Positions 27,001-42,000 of a stretch of 64,000 nucleotides of DNA are shown here, piece after piece. The notes below the pieces were generated by a model. That model worked only from the letters and a program-made list of their open reading frames with translations, had not been told where the DNA came from and ran no database searches. Position 1 is the stretch's first letter; each line of letters opens with the position of its first letter. Origin of the DNA: Paraescarpia echinospica (lineage: Eukaryota > Annelida > Polychaeta > Sabellida > Siboglinidae); assembly GCA_020002185.1 (NCBI GenBank), contig CM034533.1:48396346-48460345 (forward strand). Direction: 5' to 3'. Position numbers and translations under genes: made by a program.

Positions 27001-30000
27001 AGTTATAATTCTTGCAAATCCATGTTCGCTATAGAATCTGTTGTGCAATGATCAGAGCATTTTTTGAAATGTTGTTTTTATTTTTTAAATCTTTTTTTGT
27101 AAAATACGAGAAAAAAAATCTTTTTTTTGGCAACAAATATGGCTACATCTTTCAAACTATTCATGATTTAAAAAAAGTGTCTGATCATTGCACACATTAG
27201 AATATGCTGAATGCAACACTGAATTATTCCCAGAGATATCCCATTTCCAAATGCAGAAATTTGAAGAAAAATGTTTTTGATAAAATGGCTGTCAAAGATT
27301 GCATAATTGATTTCATTACATGATATCGACCTGCTTGATCCATGACTAAACCTCACTTAGAGGTACGTAATTGTCATAGAAGTGAACTGTATTGATAATA
27401 TGCATACAAAGGTATAATAATCTGGAAGAAAACCATTTTCAGTATTTTTTGTCAAAAAACACCATTTCACCTGGGGTGTCTGGCCTTAAACATGAAGAAG
27501 GCGGTGTATTGTGACTTACACATGAAGATGAAGGCGGTGTAGCTAACAATGTGTATTGTGACTTACACATGAAGAAGAAGGCAGTGTAGGCCACTATCAC
27601 GTGGAAGGAGATGTGGGCATCAAACGGCAGGTAGTGGTTGAAGACAGTCTCCCGTAACTTCGTGATGAGGTTGCGACACATCGTGAGCAGGATGAAGGAG
27701 AAGGAGAATGACATGCCTGCAGCGCCCCCTCGTGACAGACTCACCCAGTAGCCGCCAATGCTGCGGAAGCCTCGGTGCTCCTGCTCAATGGAGTAGTCTG
27801 GCAGAACATATCACGTGTGAACACAACACAGGTTGATAGATGACAGAGACAATACAAGATAACAATAAATGTTTGTTGAAACACCTCTTGGAGCTATTTA
27901 CTTGGTGACTTGTTTGTACATTTTCTTTGACTTGTTTGTACATCACTAATTTACTTGTTTGTACATCACTCATTTACTTGTTTGTACATCACTCATTTAC
28001 TTGTTTGTAACTCATTTACTTGTTTGTGCATCACTCGTTTATTTGATTGTAGAACACTCGTTTACTTGTTTGTACATAACTCATTTACTTGTTTGTACAT
28101 CACTCATTTCCTTGTTTGTACATCACTCATTTACTTGTTTGTACATCACTCATTTACTTGTTTGTACATCACTCATTTCCTTGTTTGTACATCACTCATT
28201 TCCTTGTTTGAACATCACTCGTTTACTTGTTTGTACATAACTCATCTACTTGTTTGTACACAACTCATTTACTTGTTTGTACATCACTCATTTACTTGTT
28301 TGTACATCACTCATTTACTTATTTGTACATCACTCATTTCCTTGTTTGTACATCACTCGTTTACTTGTTTGTACATCACTCATTTACTTGTTTGTACATC
28401 ACTCATTTACTTATTTGTACATCACTCATTTCCTTGTATGTACATCACTCGTTTACTTGTTTGTACATAACTCATTTACTTGTTTGTACATCACTCGTTT
28501 ACTTGTTTGTACACAACTCATTTACTTGTATGTACACAACTCGTTTACTTGTTTGTACATAACTCATTTACTTGTTTGTACATCACTCATTTCCTTGTTT
28601 GTACATCACTCATCTACTTGTTTGTACACAACTCATTTACTTGTTTGTACATCACTCATTTACTTGTTTGTACATCATTCATTTACTTATTTGTACATCA
28701 CTCATTTCCTTGTTTGTACATCACTCGTTTACTTGTTTGTACATAACTCATTTACTTGTTTGTACATCACTCGTTTACTTGTTTGTACACAACTCATTTA
28801 CTTGTATGTACACAACTCGTTTACTTGTTTGTACATAACTCATTTACATGTTTGTACATCACTCATTTCCTTGTTTGTACATCACTCATTTACTTGTTTG
28901 TACATCACTCATTTCCTTGTTTGTACATCACTCATTTCCTTGTTTGAACATCACTCGTTTACTTGTTTGTACATAACTCATCTATTTGTTTGTACACAAC
29001 TCATTTACTTGTTTGTACATCACTCATTTACTTGTTTGTACATCACTCATTTACTTATTTGTACATCACTAATTTCCTTGTTTGTACATCACTCGTTTAC
29101 TTGTTTGTACATCACTCATTTACTTGTTTGTACATCACTCATTTACTTATTTGTACATCACTCATTTCCTTGTTTGTACATCACTCGTTTACTTGTTTGT
29201 ACATAACTCATTTACTTGTTTGTACATCACTTGTTTCCTTGTTTGTACACAACTCATTTACTTGTATGTACACAACTCGTTTACTTGTTTGTACATAACT
29301 CATTTACTTGTTTGTACATCACTCCTTTCCTTGTTTGTACATCACTCATCTACTTGTTTGTACACAACTCATTTACTTGTTTGTACATCACTCATTTACT
29401 TGTTTGTACATCACTCATTTACTTATTTGTACATCACTCATTTACTTGTTTGTACATAACTCATTTACTTGTTTGTACATCACTCGTTTACTTGTTTGTA
29501 CACAACTCATTTACTTGTATGTACACAACTCGTTTACTTGTTTGTACATAACTCATTTACTTGTTTGTACATCACTCATTTCCTTGTTTGTACATCACTC
29601 ATTTACTTGTTTGTACATCACTCATTTACTTATTTGTACATCACTCATTTCCTTGTTTGAACATCACTCGTTTACTTGTTTGTACATAACTCATCTACTT
29701 GTTTGTACACAACTCATTTACTTGTTTGTACATCACTCATTTACTTGTTTGTACATAACTCATTTACTTATTTGTACATTACTCATTTACTTGTTTGTAC
29801 ATCACTGATTTACTTGTTTGTACATCACTGATTTACTTGTTTGTACATCACTCAGCAATGTGCATTCCTTTCCACCTTTTAATAATCAAAGTATAAGGCC
29901 TTTGTCTAGTTTTTGAACATCTGATTATAATCTTTCAAAGGATGTTATAATGCAAGATTCGTTGTACGACTTGTTACGAGGAACGGTGTTAACACACACT

Positions 30001-33000
30001 GACTTAGCATGGAGGAACGGTGTTAACACACACTGCCTTAGCATGGAGGAACGGTGTTAACACACACTGCCTTAGCATGGAGGAACGGTGTTAACACACA
30101 CTGCCTTAGCATGGAGGAACGGTGTTAACACACACTGCCTTAGCATGGAGTAACAGTGTTAACACACACTGCCTTAGCATGGAGTAACGGTGTTAACACA
30201 CACTGCCTTAGCATGGAGTAACAGTGTTAACACAAACACTGCCTTAGCATGGAGTAACGGTGTTAACACACACTGCCTTAGCATGGAGTAACGGTGTTAA
30301 CACACACTGCCTTAGCATGGAGTAACGGTGTTAACAAACACTGCCTTAGCATGGAGTAACGGTGTTAACAAACACTGCCTTAGCATGGAGTAACGGTGTT
30401 AACACACACTGCCTTAGCATGGAGGAACGGTGTTAACACACACTGCCTTAGCATGGAGTAAAGGTGTTAACACACACTGCCTTAGCATGGATAAGCGATA
30501 ATTGTGTGAACAGAACAGATTGGCAAGAGCTACTCTGCAGCTGAATGTGCCACACGCTGTCAAACTTCATTGTTACTGTGATGGTGCAAGCTGGTGACTG
30601 ATGGAGCATGAATTAGTTGTGTACTCACAGTAGAACTTCTGTGAGAAGACAAGGATGTTGACCCCAAAGAAGAACAGGAGACAAACAATGTGTTGGCGGT
30701 AGTTCTCGATGTAGTTGCGAACAGATTCGACGAACCGTCCAAATTTGGACGATGATGCTGTCTCCTGGCAGACAGAACGTTAACTAATAAGCATCCAGTG
30801 ATTTCAAAACAACTTCATCAGAACTGACAAGTCTGCATCAGCCACTATTCCTGAATGACACACACATATATATATAATATATATTACAATTTCTCACACA
30901 TATTGGTGTTTTAACTTTTAATGTGATGACAAAATTAAATACAGTTTCCCAGTATACAAGTCATTAAGTGTGACATTCTGTACAATATATAAATGGGAAT
31001 GCAAACTTACATATATTGTATTTAAAATATTCAAACTGTTTAACTATCTAAAGATAAAGTCAACATTTATCGCACAGTACCAAGTACATGCCAGCTTTAA
31101 ACTGTTGATGACAGGCTGAATCTTGCATGTGTTGACCATATGTTGGTCATGTGACTTACTGTGTGTGTCATGCCACTGAAGTTGATGCGGTGGCTCTTGT
31201 CCCAGTTCACAGGGCCAGTCTTCTGTGACAATCCGTTCTGACTGCAAGTGACAGACAGACTCAGTGACAACACACTCATTGTAAACATGTGCCACTGGCA
31301 GAGCAAACACATGAAATAGTCCAAATTAAAGCAGTTGTTTGTAACAGATTTCATGCAATAACAAACCAGAAATAGAGAATGTGATAAATGGGCAACTACA
31401 GTATTACTGTATGACACTTGGACAAGTTCAACAGATGTATATTTCACATAAGGAAACTTATTCACGCAATAGAGTACTTATTGTTCATGGTTTTTGATAA
31501 CACGATTATTATGTGAAGGTTTTGAAATTGTTTGCAGCCATTATAGACTGGAGGTGTTCACACCTACACGCACCTGTTCACACCTACACGCACCTGTTCA
31601 CACCTACACGCATCTGTTCACACCTACACGCACCTGTTCACACCTACACGCACCTGTTCACACCTACACGCACCTGTAAGTTAATGTTCACACCTACACG
31701 CACCTGTAAGTTAATGTTCACACCTACACGCACCTGTAAGTTAATGTTCACACCTACACGCACCTGTAAGTTAATGTTCACACCTACACGCACCTGTAAG
31801 TTAATGTTCACACCTACACGCATCTGTAAGTTAATGTTCACACCTACACGCATCTGTAAGTTAATGTTCACACCTACACGCATCTGTAAGTTAATGTTCA
31901 CACCTACACGCATCTGTAAGTTAATGTTCACACCTACACGCATCTGTAAGTTAATGTTCACACCTACACGCATCTGTAAGTTAATGTTCACACCTACACG
32001 CATCTGTAAGTTAATGTTCACACCTACACGCACCTGTAAGTTAATGTTCACATCTACACGCATCTGTAAGTTAATGTTCACACCTACACGCACCTGTAAG
32101 TTAATGTTCACACCTACACGCACCTGTAAGTTAATGTTCACACCTACACGCATCTGTAAGTTAATGTTCACACCTACACGCATCTGTAAGTTAATGTTCA
32201 CACCTACACGCATCTGTAAGTTAATGTTCACACCTACACGCATCTGTAAGTTAATGTTCACACCTACACGCATCTTGTAAGTTAATGTTTACTTTCTTCT
32301 CTTTTTTGTTTTTTTTAAAGTCTGTTGGTGGGTAACGTGACATAATTACATACTTGTTTAGCAAGGTAGGTGAAGGAAGTTTGCCATGGCCTGGCTAAAG
32401 CAGTTGACAAGTGAATATCAAGTCAAACCCCCTTACCCTCTCTTGTTATTGTTTGACTTCCTCTTGGAACACTTTGCTTTATTCATTCCTACAGAAAGAG
32501 AGATTGTTAAAAACAATTTTATGAAATTTTCTGATATATAAATTATTTAATCACACCAGATTTGACAATTCGAAACACTTCAATGTGTTTATGTAAAACT
32601 TTACAGAAACATCATTATAGTGAGAACTGATTTGTGTTGAAGTACCTTTCCAGTCAAGACAAACATCCCACATCATGTTCTGCTCTCCCGCCATGACGTT
32701 CATGAAGTCTTCCAAGGCCAACACCCCATGCTTGTCGAGTTTCGCTGTCACAAACATCTTCTCCACCAGTTGGTCAGTCTCAGCACTGGTCAGGTCAGAA
32801 TTGGCCATCTCCAGCAAGGACCTGAGGGGGACAACAACAGAATGACAGTGTAGAATGACAATTTAGTTAACACACCTCGCCCACACACACGCACGCATAC
32901 ATACACACACAAATACATAGTATGTGTTGACAGGATGTACAGCTGTAGTCATGCCATCTACTTTACTATGTCCATCTTGAGATCAAATGCAAGATAAAGT

Positions 33001-36000
33001 TCACATTCACATGTTTGCTGATATAATCAATCCAGTGACACTAGTTGGTTAACCCATTTCATTCGGGATACGCCTACGGGCGTAGTTAACCTTTTCATTC
33101 GGGATACGCCTGCAGGCGTAGTCAACGCACGTGACGGCCTTATCGGGTATTTATAGAAACTGTGTGCATCGTAGCAAGCTTTTACCATTTTTCCCATGAT
33201 GCAGTATGACCACACTACCGGTTTGGAAGCCATTTGCAAATTTTCAACCGCGTGTTTATCTGCAAGTTTGGAGTGAAGTTCGAGTTCGATATTTTGGAGA
33301 TTGTTGGCATTTAAAAATGGCGGATGATGGTGCAGTTAGTGATGGAAGCGATATCGACAGTGAAATCGGCAGTAGTACGAGCAGTATTTCGACTGAAAAC
33401 GACGCAGACGAATCTGTTGGTGTCCAGTGCCAACAGCTTGGAGTGTGTCTGTACGCACTTCCACAGCCTGTTCAACTTGTGAGTTGGCACTTGGCAGTCA
33501 GTGACGTGAACAATATGAACTGTGACATCGCCGATGTCATGAACAGTGTCATGGACATTATTACCTTAGTTCGGTGAAGGGTTATTGTTTCATTAAATTT
33601 TATTATGCACATTATATCTTGTGTTGTAATTCGTTTTCATTGGAAACTGCAATGCCAAGCCCAAGGCAATGGCAATGGTGAATTACTGTAAGGAAATTAC
33701 TAATTTTGTGTACGTGACGACTTCCATTCTAAAAACTATAACTTTGGACTGACATATGACATTTACATCAAATTTTTACCACTTTGAAGAAATTAATTTG
33801 GGAGGTTTCTCTCACTGGATATATGATATGTCTAAGTGGCTATATATAGGTAAAACTAGCCCCAAGTCTGTGTACACATTTTGTTTTTATTTTATTTCTT
33901 TCATTCTTCTTCTCCGTGAGATAACTTCCTCCATGTTCACTCTACAGAAACAGTTTCAACACCATCATGTAGGCAATTCTCTTCTGATTCCAGAAATGTA
34001 TGGGTTTATACACTTTTCTTCAACAGTTGCCTGAACAAATATTATAATTGAAGCATTGGTGAATCCCTGTCAGGAAAGATATCTTTTCACATACTCGACA
34101 ACATTCATTCAGAAATGTGTAACTTCCGACTGAAACAAGATATTTACATGAAATTTTGACCACTGTTTGAAGAAATGAATTTGGCAGATTTCTCTCATTG
34201 GATGTATGACCATCCTGAGTGGTTGTATACAGGTAAAACAAGTCCAAAGTCGATGTACAATCTGTTTTTATTATTATTGCTTTTCAGTCTTCTTCTTCAC
34301 CTTGAGATAACTTCTTCTATGCTCACTCTATACAAACAATGTTAACACCATCATGTAGGCAATTCTCTTCTGATTCCAGAAATGTAAGGGTTTATACACT
34401 TTTCTTCAACCAAAACCTGGCAAAAAATTTGTATGTGACCCACCCGTTGAAATAATTTATCACAACTGTAAATTGGTAATTTTGTCCAGATCTGAGCAAT
34501 GTGGCCAGCTAACTAGCTGTCAGAATGAAATGGGTTAAGCACATTAAATAAGTTACACATTTATGTGTTTTCACGTTTAGCAGTTTTGTATTCATGAGAA
34601 ACAAGATCAAGCAACCAACTGCCCTATAAATACTTTAAATATCAATATATCAGATATTACTAAATATATCTCCACCAGAATATGACAATCACGTGGATTA
34701 AACGCAGCAGTAACACTAATATAACTACTGGAGTTTTACCTGACAAAGTGGACTGAAGACACTAAAAACAACCCAACGTTGCTACCACATGTTACAGAAA
34801 AACACTCAATTAACACTAAAACAGTCCATTTCATGAGTAATATCAGTGAAATGAAACTTTAAATAAATCATGTTTTGGAGAAAAAAAAGTTCTGTCTTTT
34901 AAATATAAGACTGGTTTAATTTCTGAGAATACAACCGTGTTGGTGACTGAAGTGTGAGGTGTGCTAGTTGTGTACTGACTTGATGAGCGTGGTCACCTCG
35001 GCCTTGTCCAGGGTGCCGCTCTTGTCCAGGTCATACATGTGAAACAACAGCTGCATCTTGTCCTCCGGACCGCCTGCAACACAACGCCAACATGCAGTGA
35101 CAGGACAACCAATAGTAATCTTCATAGTTTCACAGTGATCAATACAGAAATATGGTAATGTGCACAGGTGATTTGTGGGTAATGTCTACATTCACAGAAC
35201 ACGAATGATGGATGCAGCTGGGTGGTCTACTGTAAACCTGGCCCAATGTTCTATTGTCAACTTAGCCCAATGGACTATTTTCATCTGTTTGGCCCAACAG
35301 CCTATCAACAAGATATGCACAGTTACCTTTAGAGAAGAGCACAACCGCATAGAGAAGTTAACACATGGAGATGTAGAGTTACCTTTGAGAAGAGCATAAC
35401 TGCATAGAGAAGTTCAAACAAGGAGATGTAGGGTTACCTTTGAGAAGAGCATAACTGCATAGAGAAGTTCAAACAAGGAGATGTAGGGTTACCTTTGAGA
35501 AGAGCATAACTGCATAGAGAAGTTCACACATGGAGATGTAGAGTTACCTTTGAGAAGAGCATAACTGCATAGAGAAGTTCACACATGGAGATGTAGAGTT
35601 ACCTTTGAGAAGAGCATAACTGCATAGAGAAGTTCACACATGGAGATGTAGAGTTACCTTTGAGAAGAGCATAACTGCATAGAGAAGTTCACACATGGAG
35701 ATGTAGAGTTACCTTTGAGAAGAGCATAACTGCATAGAGAAGTTCACACATGGAGATGTAGTTACCTTTGAGAAGAGCATTACCTTTGAGAAGAGCATAA
35801 CTGCATAGAGAAGTTCACACATGGAGATGTAGAGTTACCTTTGAGAAGAGCATAACTGCATAGAGAAGTTCACACATGGAGATGTAGAGTTACCTTTGAG
35901 AAGAGCATAACTGCATAGAGAAGTTCACACATGGAGATGTAGTTACCTTTGAGAAGAGCATAACTGCATAGAGAAGTTCACACATGGAGATGTAGAGTTA

Positions 36001-39000
36001 CCTTTGAGAAGAGCATAACTGCATAGAGAAGTTCACACATGGAGATGTAGAGTTACCTTTGAGAAGAGCATAACTGCATAGAGAAGTTCACACATGGAGA
36101 TGTAGAGTTACCTTTGAGAAGAGCATAACTGCATAGAGAAGTTCACACATGGAGATAGAGTTACCTTTGAGAAGAGTGCATACACTGGAGATGTAGAGTT
36201 ACCTTTGAGAGCATAACTGCATAGAGAAGTTCACACATGGAGATGTAGAGTTACCTTTGAGAAGAGCATAACTGCATAGAGAAGTTCACACATGGAGATG
36301 TAGAGTTACCTTTGAGAAGAGCATAACTGCATAGAGAAGTTCACACATGGAGATGTAGAGTTACCTTTGAGAAGAGCATAACTGCATAGAGAAGTTCACA
36401 CATGGAGATGTAGTTACCTTTGAGAAGAGCATAACTGCATAGAGAAGTTCACACATGGAGATGTAGAGTTACCTTTGAGAAGAGCATAACTGCATAGAGA
36501 AGTTCACACATGGAGATGTAGAGTTACCTTTGAGAAGAGCATAACTGCATAGAGAAGTTCACACATGGAGATGTAGAGTTACCTTTGAGAAGAGCATAAC
36601 TGCATAGAGAAGTTCACACATGGAGATGTAGAGTTACCTTTGAGAAGAGCATAACTGCATAGAGAAGTTCACACATGGAGATGTAGTTACCTTTGAGAAG
36701 AGCATAACTGCATAGAGAAGTTCACACATGGAGATGTAGTTACCTTTGAGAAGAGCATAACTGCGTACAGTAGTTCACACATGGAGTTTTAGAGTTACCT
36801 TTAGAGAAGAGCACAACTGCGTAGAGAAGTTCTCGGAATGAGATGTAGCCATTCCTATCGTGGTCGATGAGGGAGAACATCTGATTGATGAACATCGAGT
36901 CTGGCTTCATGGCCAGAGACTCAGCAAATTCTTCCTGAACACAGATTTGTTAATTTTGTTTTTAAATATATTCACGCTCTTGGCATTTACATGGTCAGTA
37001 GATCATTTGTTCCATTCATTTATAGTCTTCTGTGATAATGAATATTTTATAACATCAACACTGTTCCATCACTAACCCTACTCCATGTTCTCGTGAAGAG
37101 ATCTGTTTTTGTATTTAATATTTTATTCAATGCAGAAGAGTTCTAAGTTTAGAAGAAAACCAAGTGACTACATAGTTACATGCTTGACTGTTTATACAAG
37201 CGTGTACGAACGAAACATGCTATTTACACATTCTCTGCAGTTGAACCTGTATGCTATTTTTAAGAAAGGACATATACCCGGGACAACTCGCAGTTGACGA
37301 CGTCTTTACATTCATTAATCTCCATGTCTTCTGCTGGCTTCATCTCCCCCACGTTGTAGGACTGTGACAGAAATGACATAATAATCAATGTCATAGTACG
37401 CCGGTAGGCTATTTCTGAATGTAGACACTAACCCCCTTGTAGCTTTACTGCTGCTTTGGCTGTTATTGTTTCCGCAATACTGTAACATGAGGAATCTTGA
37501 AAAGAATAACAAATAATGACAGAAGATTAGTAGGGCGTACCTATCCAAATACAGTCTCATCAGCCATGCAGTGTTTAAGGCCAGACACGGCAGGTAGATA
37601 GGATTATTTTTTTATTTGTGCACAGTTCAATTTTTTCTGCCTAATGCATGAAATGGGTCTTACTGAGTAAAATATATATTGAACTTTTTTCAGCCAGACC
37701 CCCATTTCCATGGTAACAAACACAAAATGGCCACCATTTTGAGCAAATATTGGCAAATTTGGAAACACTGCCATTTTTTATTGAATTCATATATAGGTAT
37801 AATTCTTGCAAATCCATGTTCTCTATAGATTCTATTGTGAAATGATCAGAGCATTTTTTGAAATGTTGTTTTTATTTTTTTTATATTTTTTTTGTAAAAT
37901 ACGGAAAAAAATCTTGTTTTTTGGCAACAAATATGGCTATATCTTTCAAACTATTCATGATTTTTAAAAAGTGTCTGATCATTGCACACAGTAGAATATG
38001 CTGAATGCAACACTGAAAAAAATATTTATATACCATAATTATTCCAAGACATATCCCGTTTCCAAATGCAGAAATTTGAAGAAAAATGTTTTGATAAAAT
38101 GGCTGTCAAAGATTGCATAATGGATTTCATTACATGATATCGACATGCTTGATCCATGACTAAAACTCACTTAGAGGTACGTAATTGTTATAGAACTGAA
38201 CTTTATTGATAGTATGCATACAAAGGTATAATAATCTGGCAGAAAACCATTTTCAGTATTTTTTGTAAAAAAACACCATGTCACCTGGGGTGTCTGGCCT
38301 TAAGACAACACAACTTCCTTCTACCTCAGTATCTCGTTTCAATCACTCATGTCAGTAAAGACAAGGCTGCCAGGTACTGTAGCTATGGAGTACCATCATT
38401 CTATCGCCCAACCAAGGTTTACACAGCTCTCAGAGTTTCAATGTGTTAAAGCCTACAGACATAATATGAAAACGTAAGAAAGACAAACCTCTGCGAAGAC
38501 ACTCTTAAAGAACTTAGTGAGCAGCTGGTTTCTCTTGTGTCTAGTCACCGCGTTCTTCTTGATGTTACGCTGCGAACTCTCAAACACCTGCAGCGCCATC
38601 TTGTGGGAGATGAGCATACGGCGAAAGTTTGTTACGAAGACTGTGCGTTCATAGTCGGCATTGAAGACAATCACCTGAGTGGAAGAGGTCAGTCAAGTTG
38701 GTTGGGCAATATCCTGATGTTAGATAACAAACAAAGTCAGTCAGTGTCAAGAACTTCCGGATGGCATCAAAATGAAATGAAACTATACATCAAAATAATG
38801 TAACATACTGGTTCATAGCACATCGTGATGCAAACAGGTTGAAACATCAACATAAAGTACAAAACCAGAGTTTGGTAGACCAACAGGTGAAAGGTCACTG
38901 CCATGAGCTACACATCCAAACGTTGTCGATGGAGCAACAGGATATTTACAGAATCATGTCCTTTGGGTAAGTGAAGTAGCATGAGATGAATGATCCTTAC

Positions 39001-42000
39001 CAGATCATGTCTTTTGTAGGTATGCACCATGCTCCAATAGGACACGTCAGACTTACGAGGTCGTGTTCCTTGGGTACCCGTATCAGGAGAATGTTGTTTT
39101 GTTTGTCATTACTCATCCACACATCAGCGTTGCCGCTCTCAGGGGCAAACTTAATGACCCTTGGGATGTGGTGGTTGCCATAGGTCACCACCAGGGTGCA
39201 CTGCAGGATGTCGAGGTGCAACTCGATGGGCGTCTGTTTGTCCTTGCTGATCCACTCGAGGGCTGTACAGAGTACAAATCACCTTTATATAGTGGAACCT
39301 CCTTTATATGAACACTGTGACCCCAGTGCATGTGTCAGGATTGATGGACTTTCCATATAAACAAATCATTCACATAATGGTGTTTATTGTCGTTTGAAAA
39401 AATCTGTTCCTATGAATTGATACCAAGATTCAGTCATTCTGCTGTTTACAAATTAAGGAAACTTAATTGGAAAAAAACAAAAATTCTTTTAAGATATGTC
39501 ATGAAGAGGTTTAGCTCAAATGTTTGCAGTCTTTCAGAATGTTTCTTTGACAGTCTATAATACATCTCAGTCATAACTGTGCTCTACACTTGTGCATTCA
39601 AAGTGTAGTCCAGGTTACCAGCCATGTGTGCCAAAGTTTGTGACTTGTCAAACAGACTGTTGTAGATAATAAGAAAGCGACATACAGAAAGTGACTGCTA
39701 GCAATGCCCCCACTGACACACACACAGAGGGTGGGGACACTTACCCTCAATGTCCCCAGGAGCAGTAGGTGTCCTCTTGACAGCCATCTTGGACTGGTAG
39801 AGTTTTGTCTCTCTCTTGATCTTGTACTTTTTATATTTGGCAATCAGATAGACAACCAGAATGCAAACTGCAATGACAACACAACTACACTGTTAACATT
39901 CACCCAGTGTTGGTTCGCCCTCTTGTCTGTGGCTGCTGTAGAGGACAGTGGAGCAAAAGCATCATTAGTAGACATGATAGCATGTCACATTTTAAACTTA
40001 TGTATTCAAAATATTCATATAACACAAAGTACGTTATGAAGAATGAATCAAGAACTGTGAAACATTCCTTTCATAATTATGAACACATTTTGTAAATAAA
40101 AAGAAAAACAACTGAAAACGAATTACTGGGAATGTCAATGTTAAACTCCTTCTTGTGCTACTGATTTATATGAATGATTCACGAGGGATGTTTGTGAATA
40201 TTCTTTCTTTGACAAGTTGTCTTTAATTCATAGGACAACTTGAGCTTAGCTCAACATCCATTAAATCTGAGAAGGATTAGTGGAATTATGTGACTAGTTA
40301 ATTTCTGTAGAGATATCTCAAGCAGTGAGATCAACTGATGGTTGGTCTGTAAGGGTGTCTAGCTGAATGGGGTTGGGATGATTCAAAGTGAATGGATAGC
40401 TACTGCACAACAAAGCCTACTGTGTGTTATACTCACTGAAGGGCAGGAGTCCTACGGCGGTAAGCGAGCCAATGTAGGAGACTTCACTGCCAGAGAAGAA
40501 GTTGTAGCGTGTGTACTCTGTGCATTCATTCATGTCTCCCTCCTCCAGCTGCTTATGCTGCTCACACGGGTCACCTGTCAACATAACACCTGTCACATCA
40601 GTCACCTGTCAACACAACACCTGTCACATGAGTCACCTGTCAACACAACACCTGTCACATGAGTCACCTGTCAACACAACACCTGTCACATGAGTCACCT
40701 GTCACATGAGTCACCTGTCAACACAACACCTGTCACATGAGTCACCTGTCAACATAACACCTGTCACATGAGTCACCTGTCAACACAACACTTGTCACAT
40801 GGGTCACCTGTCAACACAACACCTGTCACACACATCGCCTGTCAACACACGTGACACCTGTCAACAAAACACCTGTCAACACATGGGTAACCTGTCAACA
40901 CACGTGTCACCTGTCAACACACCTGTCATACGGATCACCTGTTATCACACGGGTCACCATGAACACAAACAGATCACCTGTCAACAGATGTGTCACCTGT
41001 CAACACAGGCGTCACCTGTCAAAACACCTCTAACTGGCACACGAGTCACAACACACCTCTACCTGCAGCCTTAGTAAGGTTCTCTGTGTCACCATAATAT
41101 GAAATATAATATGTCGCCATGATACAAAAGAATAGTTTAAATACTGTAGCAGTACTTTTCCACTGCACCTACTCACAAACACTTGTTGTAAATAGCTATG
41201 GTTGCTAATCACCGTTCTGCAGTTTCCCAATAGTAAAACGTAACTTATATTACATACAATTGCTTTCAATTTGTTCAAAAGGTGGATCATATCACTATCT
41301 ATCTACACGTGTCAGTAACAGCACCCACTGTAAGCTATCTATCTACACGTGTCAGTAACAGCACCCACTAAAAGCTATCTATCTATACGTGTTAGTAACA
41401 GCACCCACTGAAAGCTATCTATCTACACGTGTCAGTAACAGCACCCACTAAAAGCTATCTATCTATACGTGTTAGTAACAGCACCCACTGAAAGCTATAT
41501 ATCTACACGTGTCAGTAACAGCACCCACTAAAAGCTATCTATCTATACGTGTTAGTAACAGCACCCACTGAAAGCTATCTATCTACACGTGTCAGTAACA
41601 GCACCCACTGAAAGCTATCTATCTACACGTGTCAGTAACAGCACCCACTGAAAGCTATCTATCTACACGTGTCAGTAACAGCACCCACTGAAAGCTATCT
41701 ATCTACACGTGTCAGTAACAGCACCCACTGAAAGCTATCTATCTACACATGTCAGTAACAGCACCCACTGAAAGCTATATATCTACACGTGTCAGTAACA
41801 GCACCCACTGAAAGCTATCTATCTACACGTGTCAGTAACAGCACCCACTGAAAGCTATATATCTACATGTGTCAGTAACAGCACCCACTGAAAGCTACAT
41901 ATCTACACGTGTCAGTAACAGCACCCACTGAAAGCTATCTATCTACACGTGTCAGTAACAGCACCCACCGAAAGCTATCTATCTACATGTGTCAGTAACA

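Noticed and set aside
27955..29808. Long repetitive open frames such as repeated [11 protein letters not shown]
   Set aside because: They are a by-product of the 23-base minisatellite, open in all frames, lie within a duox intron and lack gene context.
30560..30742. Minus-strand Ser/Thr-rich frame overlapping exon 24
   Set aside because: Different frame from the conserved duox exon; shadow.
31513..32280. 255- and 209-residue open frames of a 10-residue repeat on both strands
   Set aside because: The 30-base unit is a multiple of 3, so both strands stay open; no start context, splice sites or composition support a gene.
31555..32283. CRISPR-like regular repeats
   Set aside because: Units are contiguous without unique spacers, and the genome is animal.
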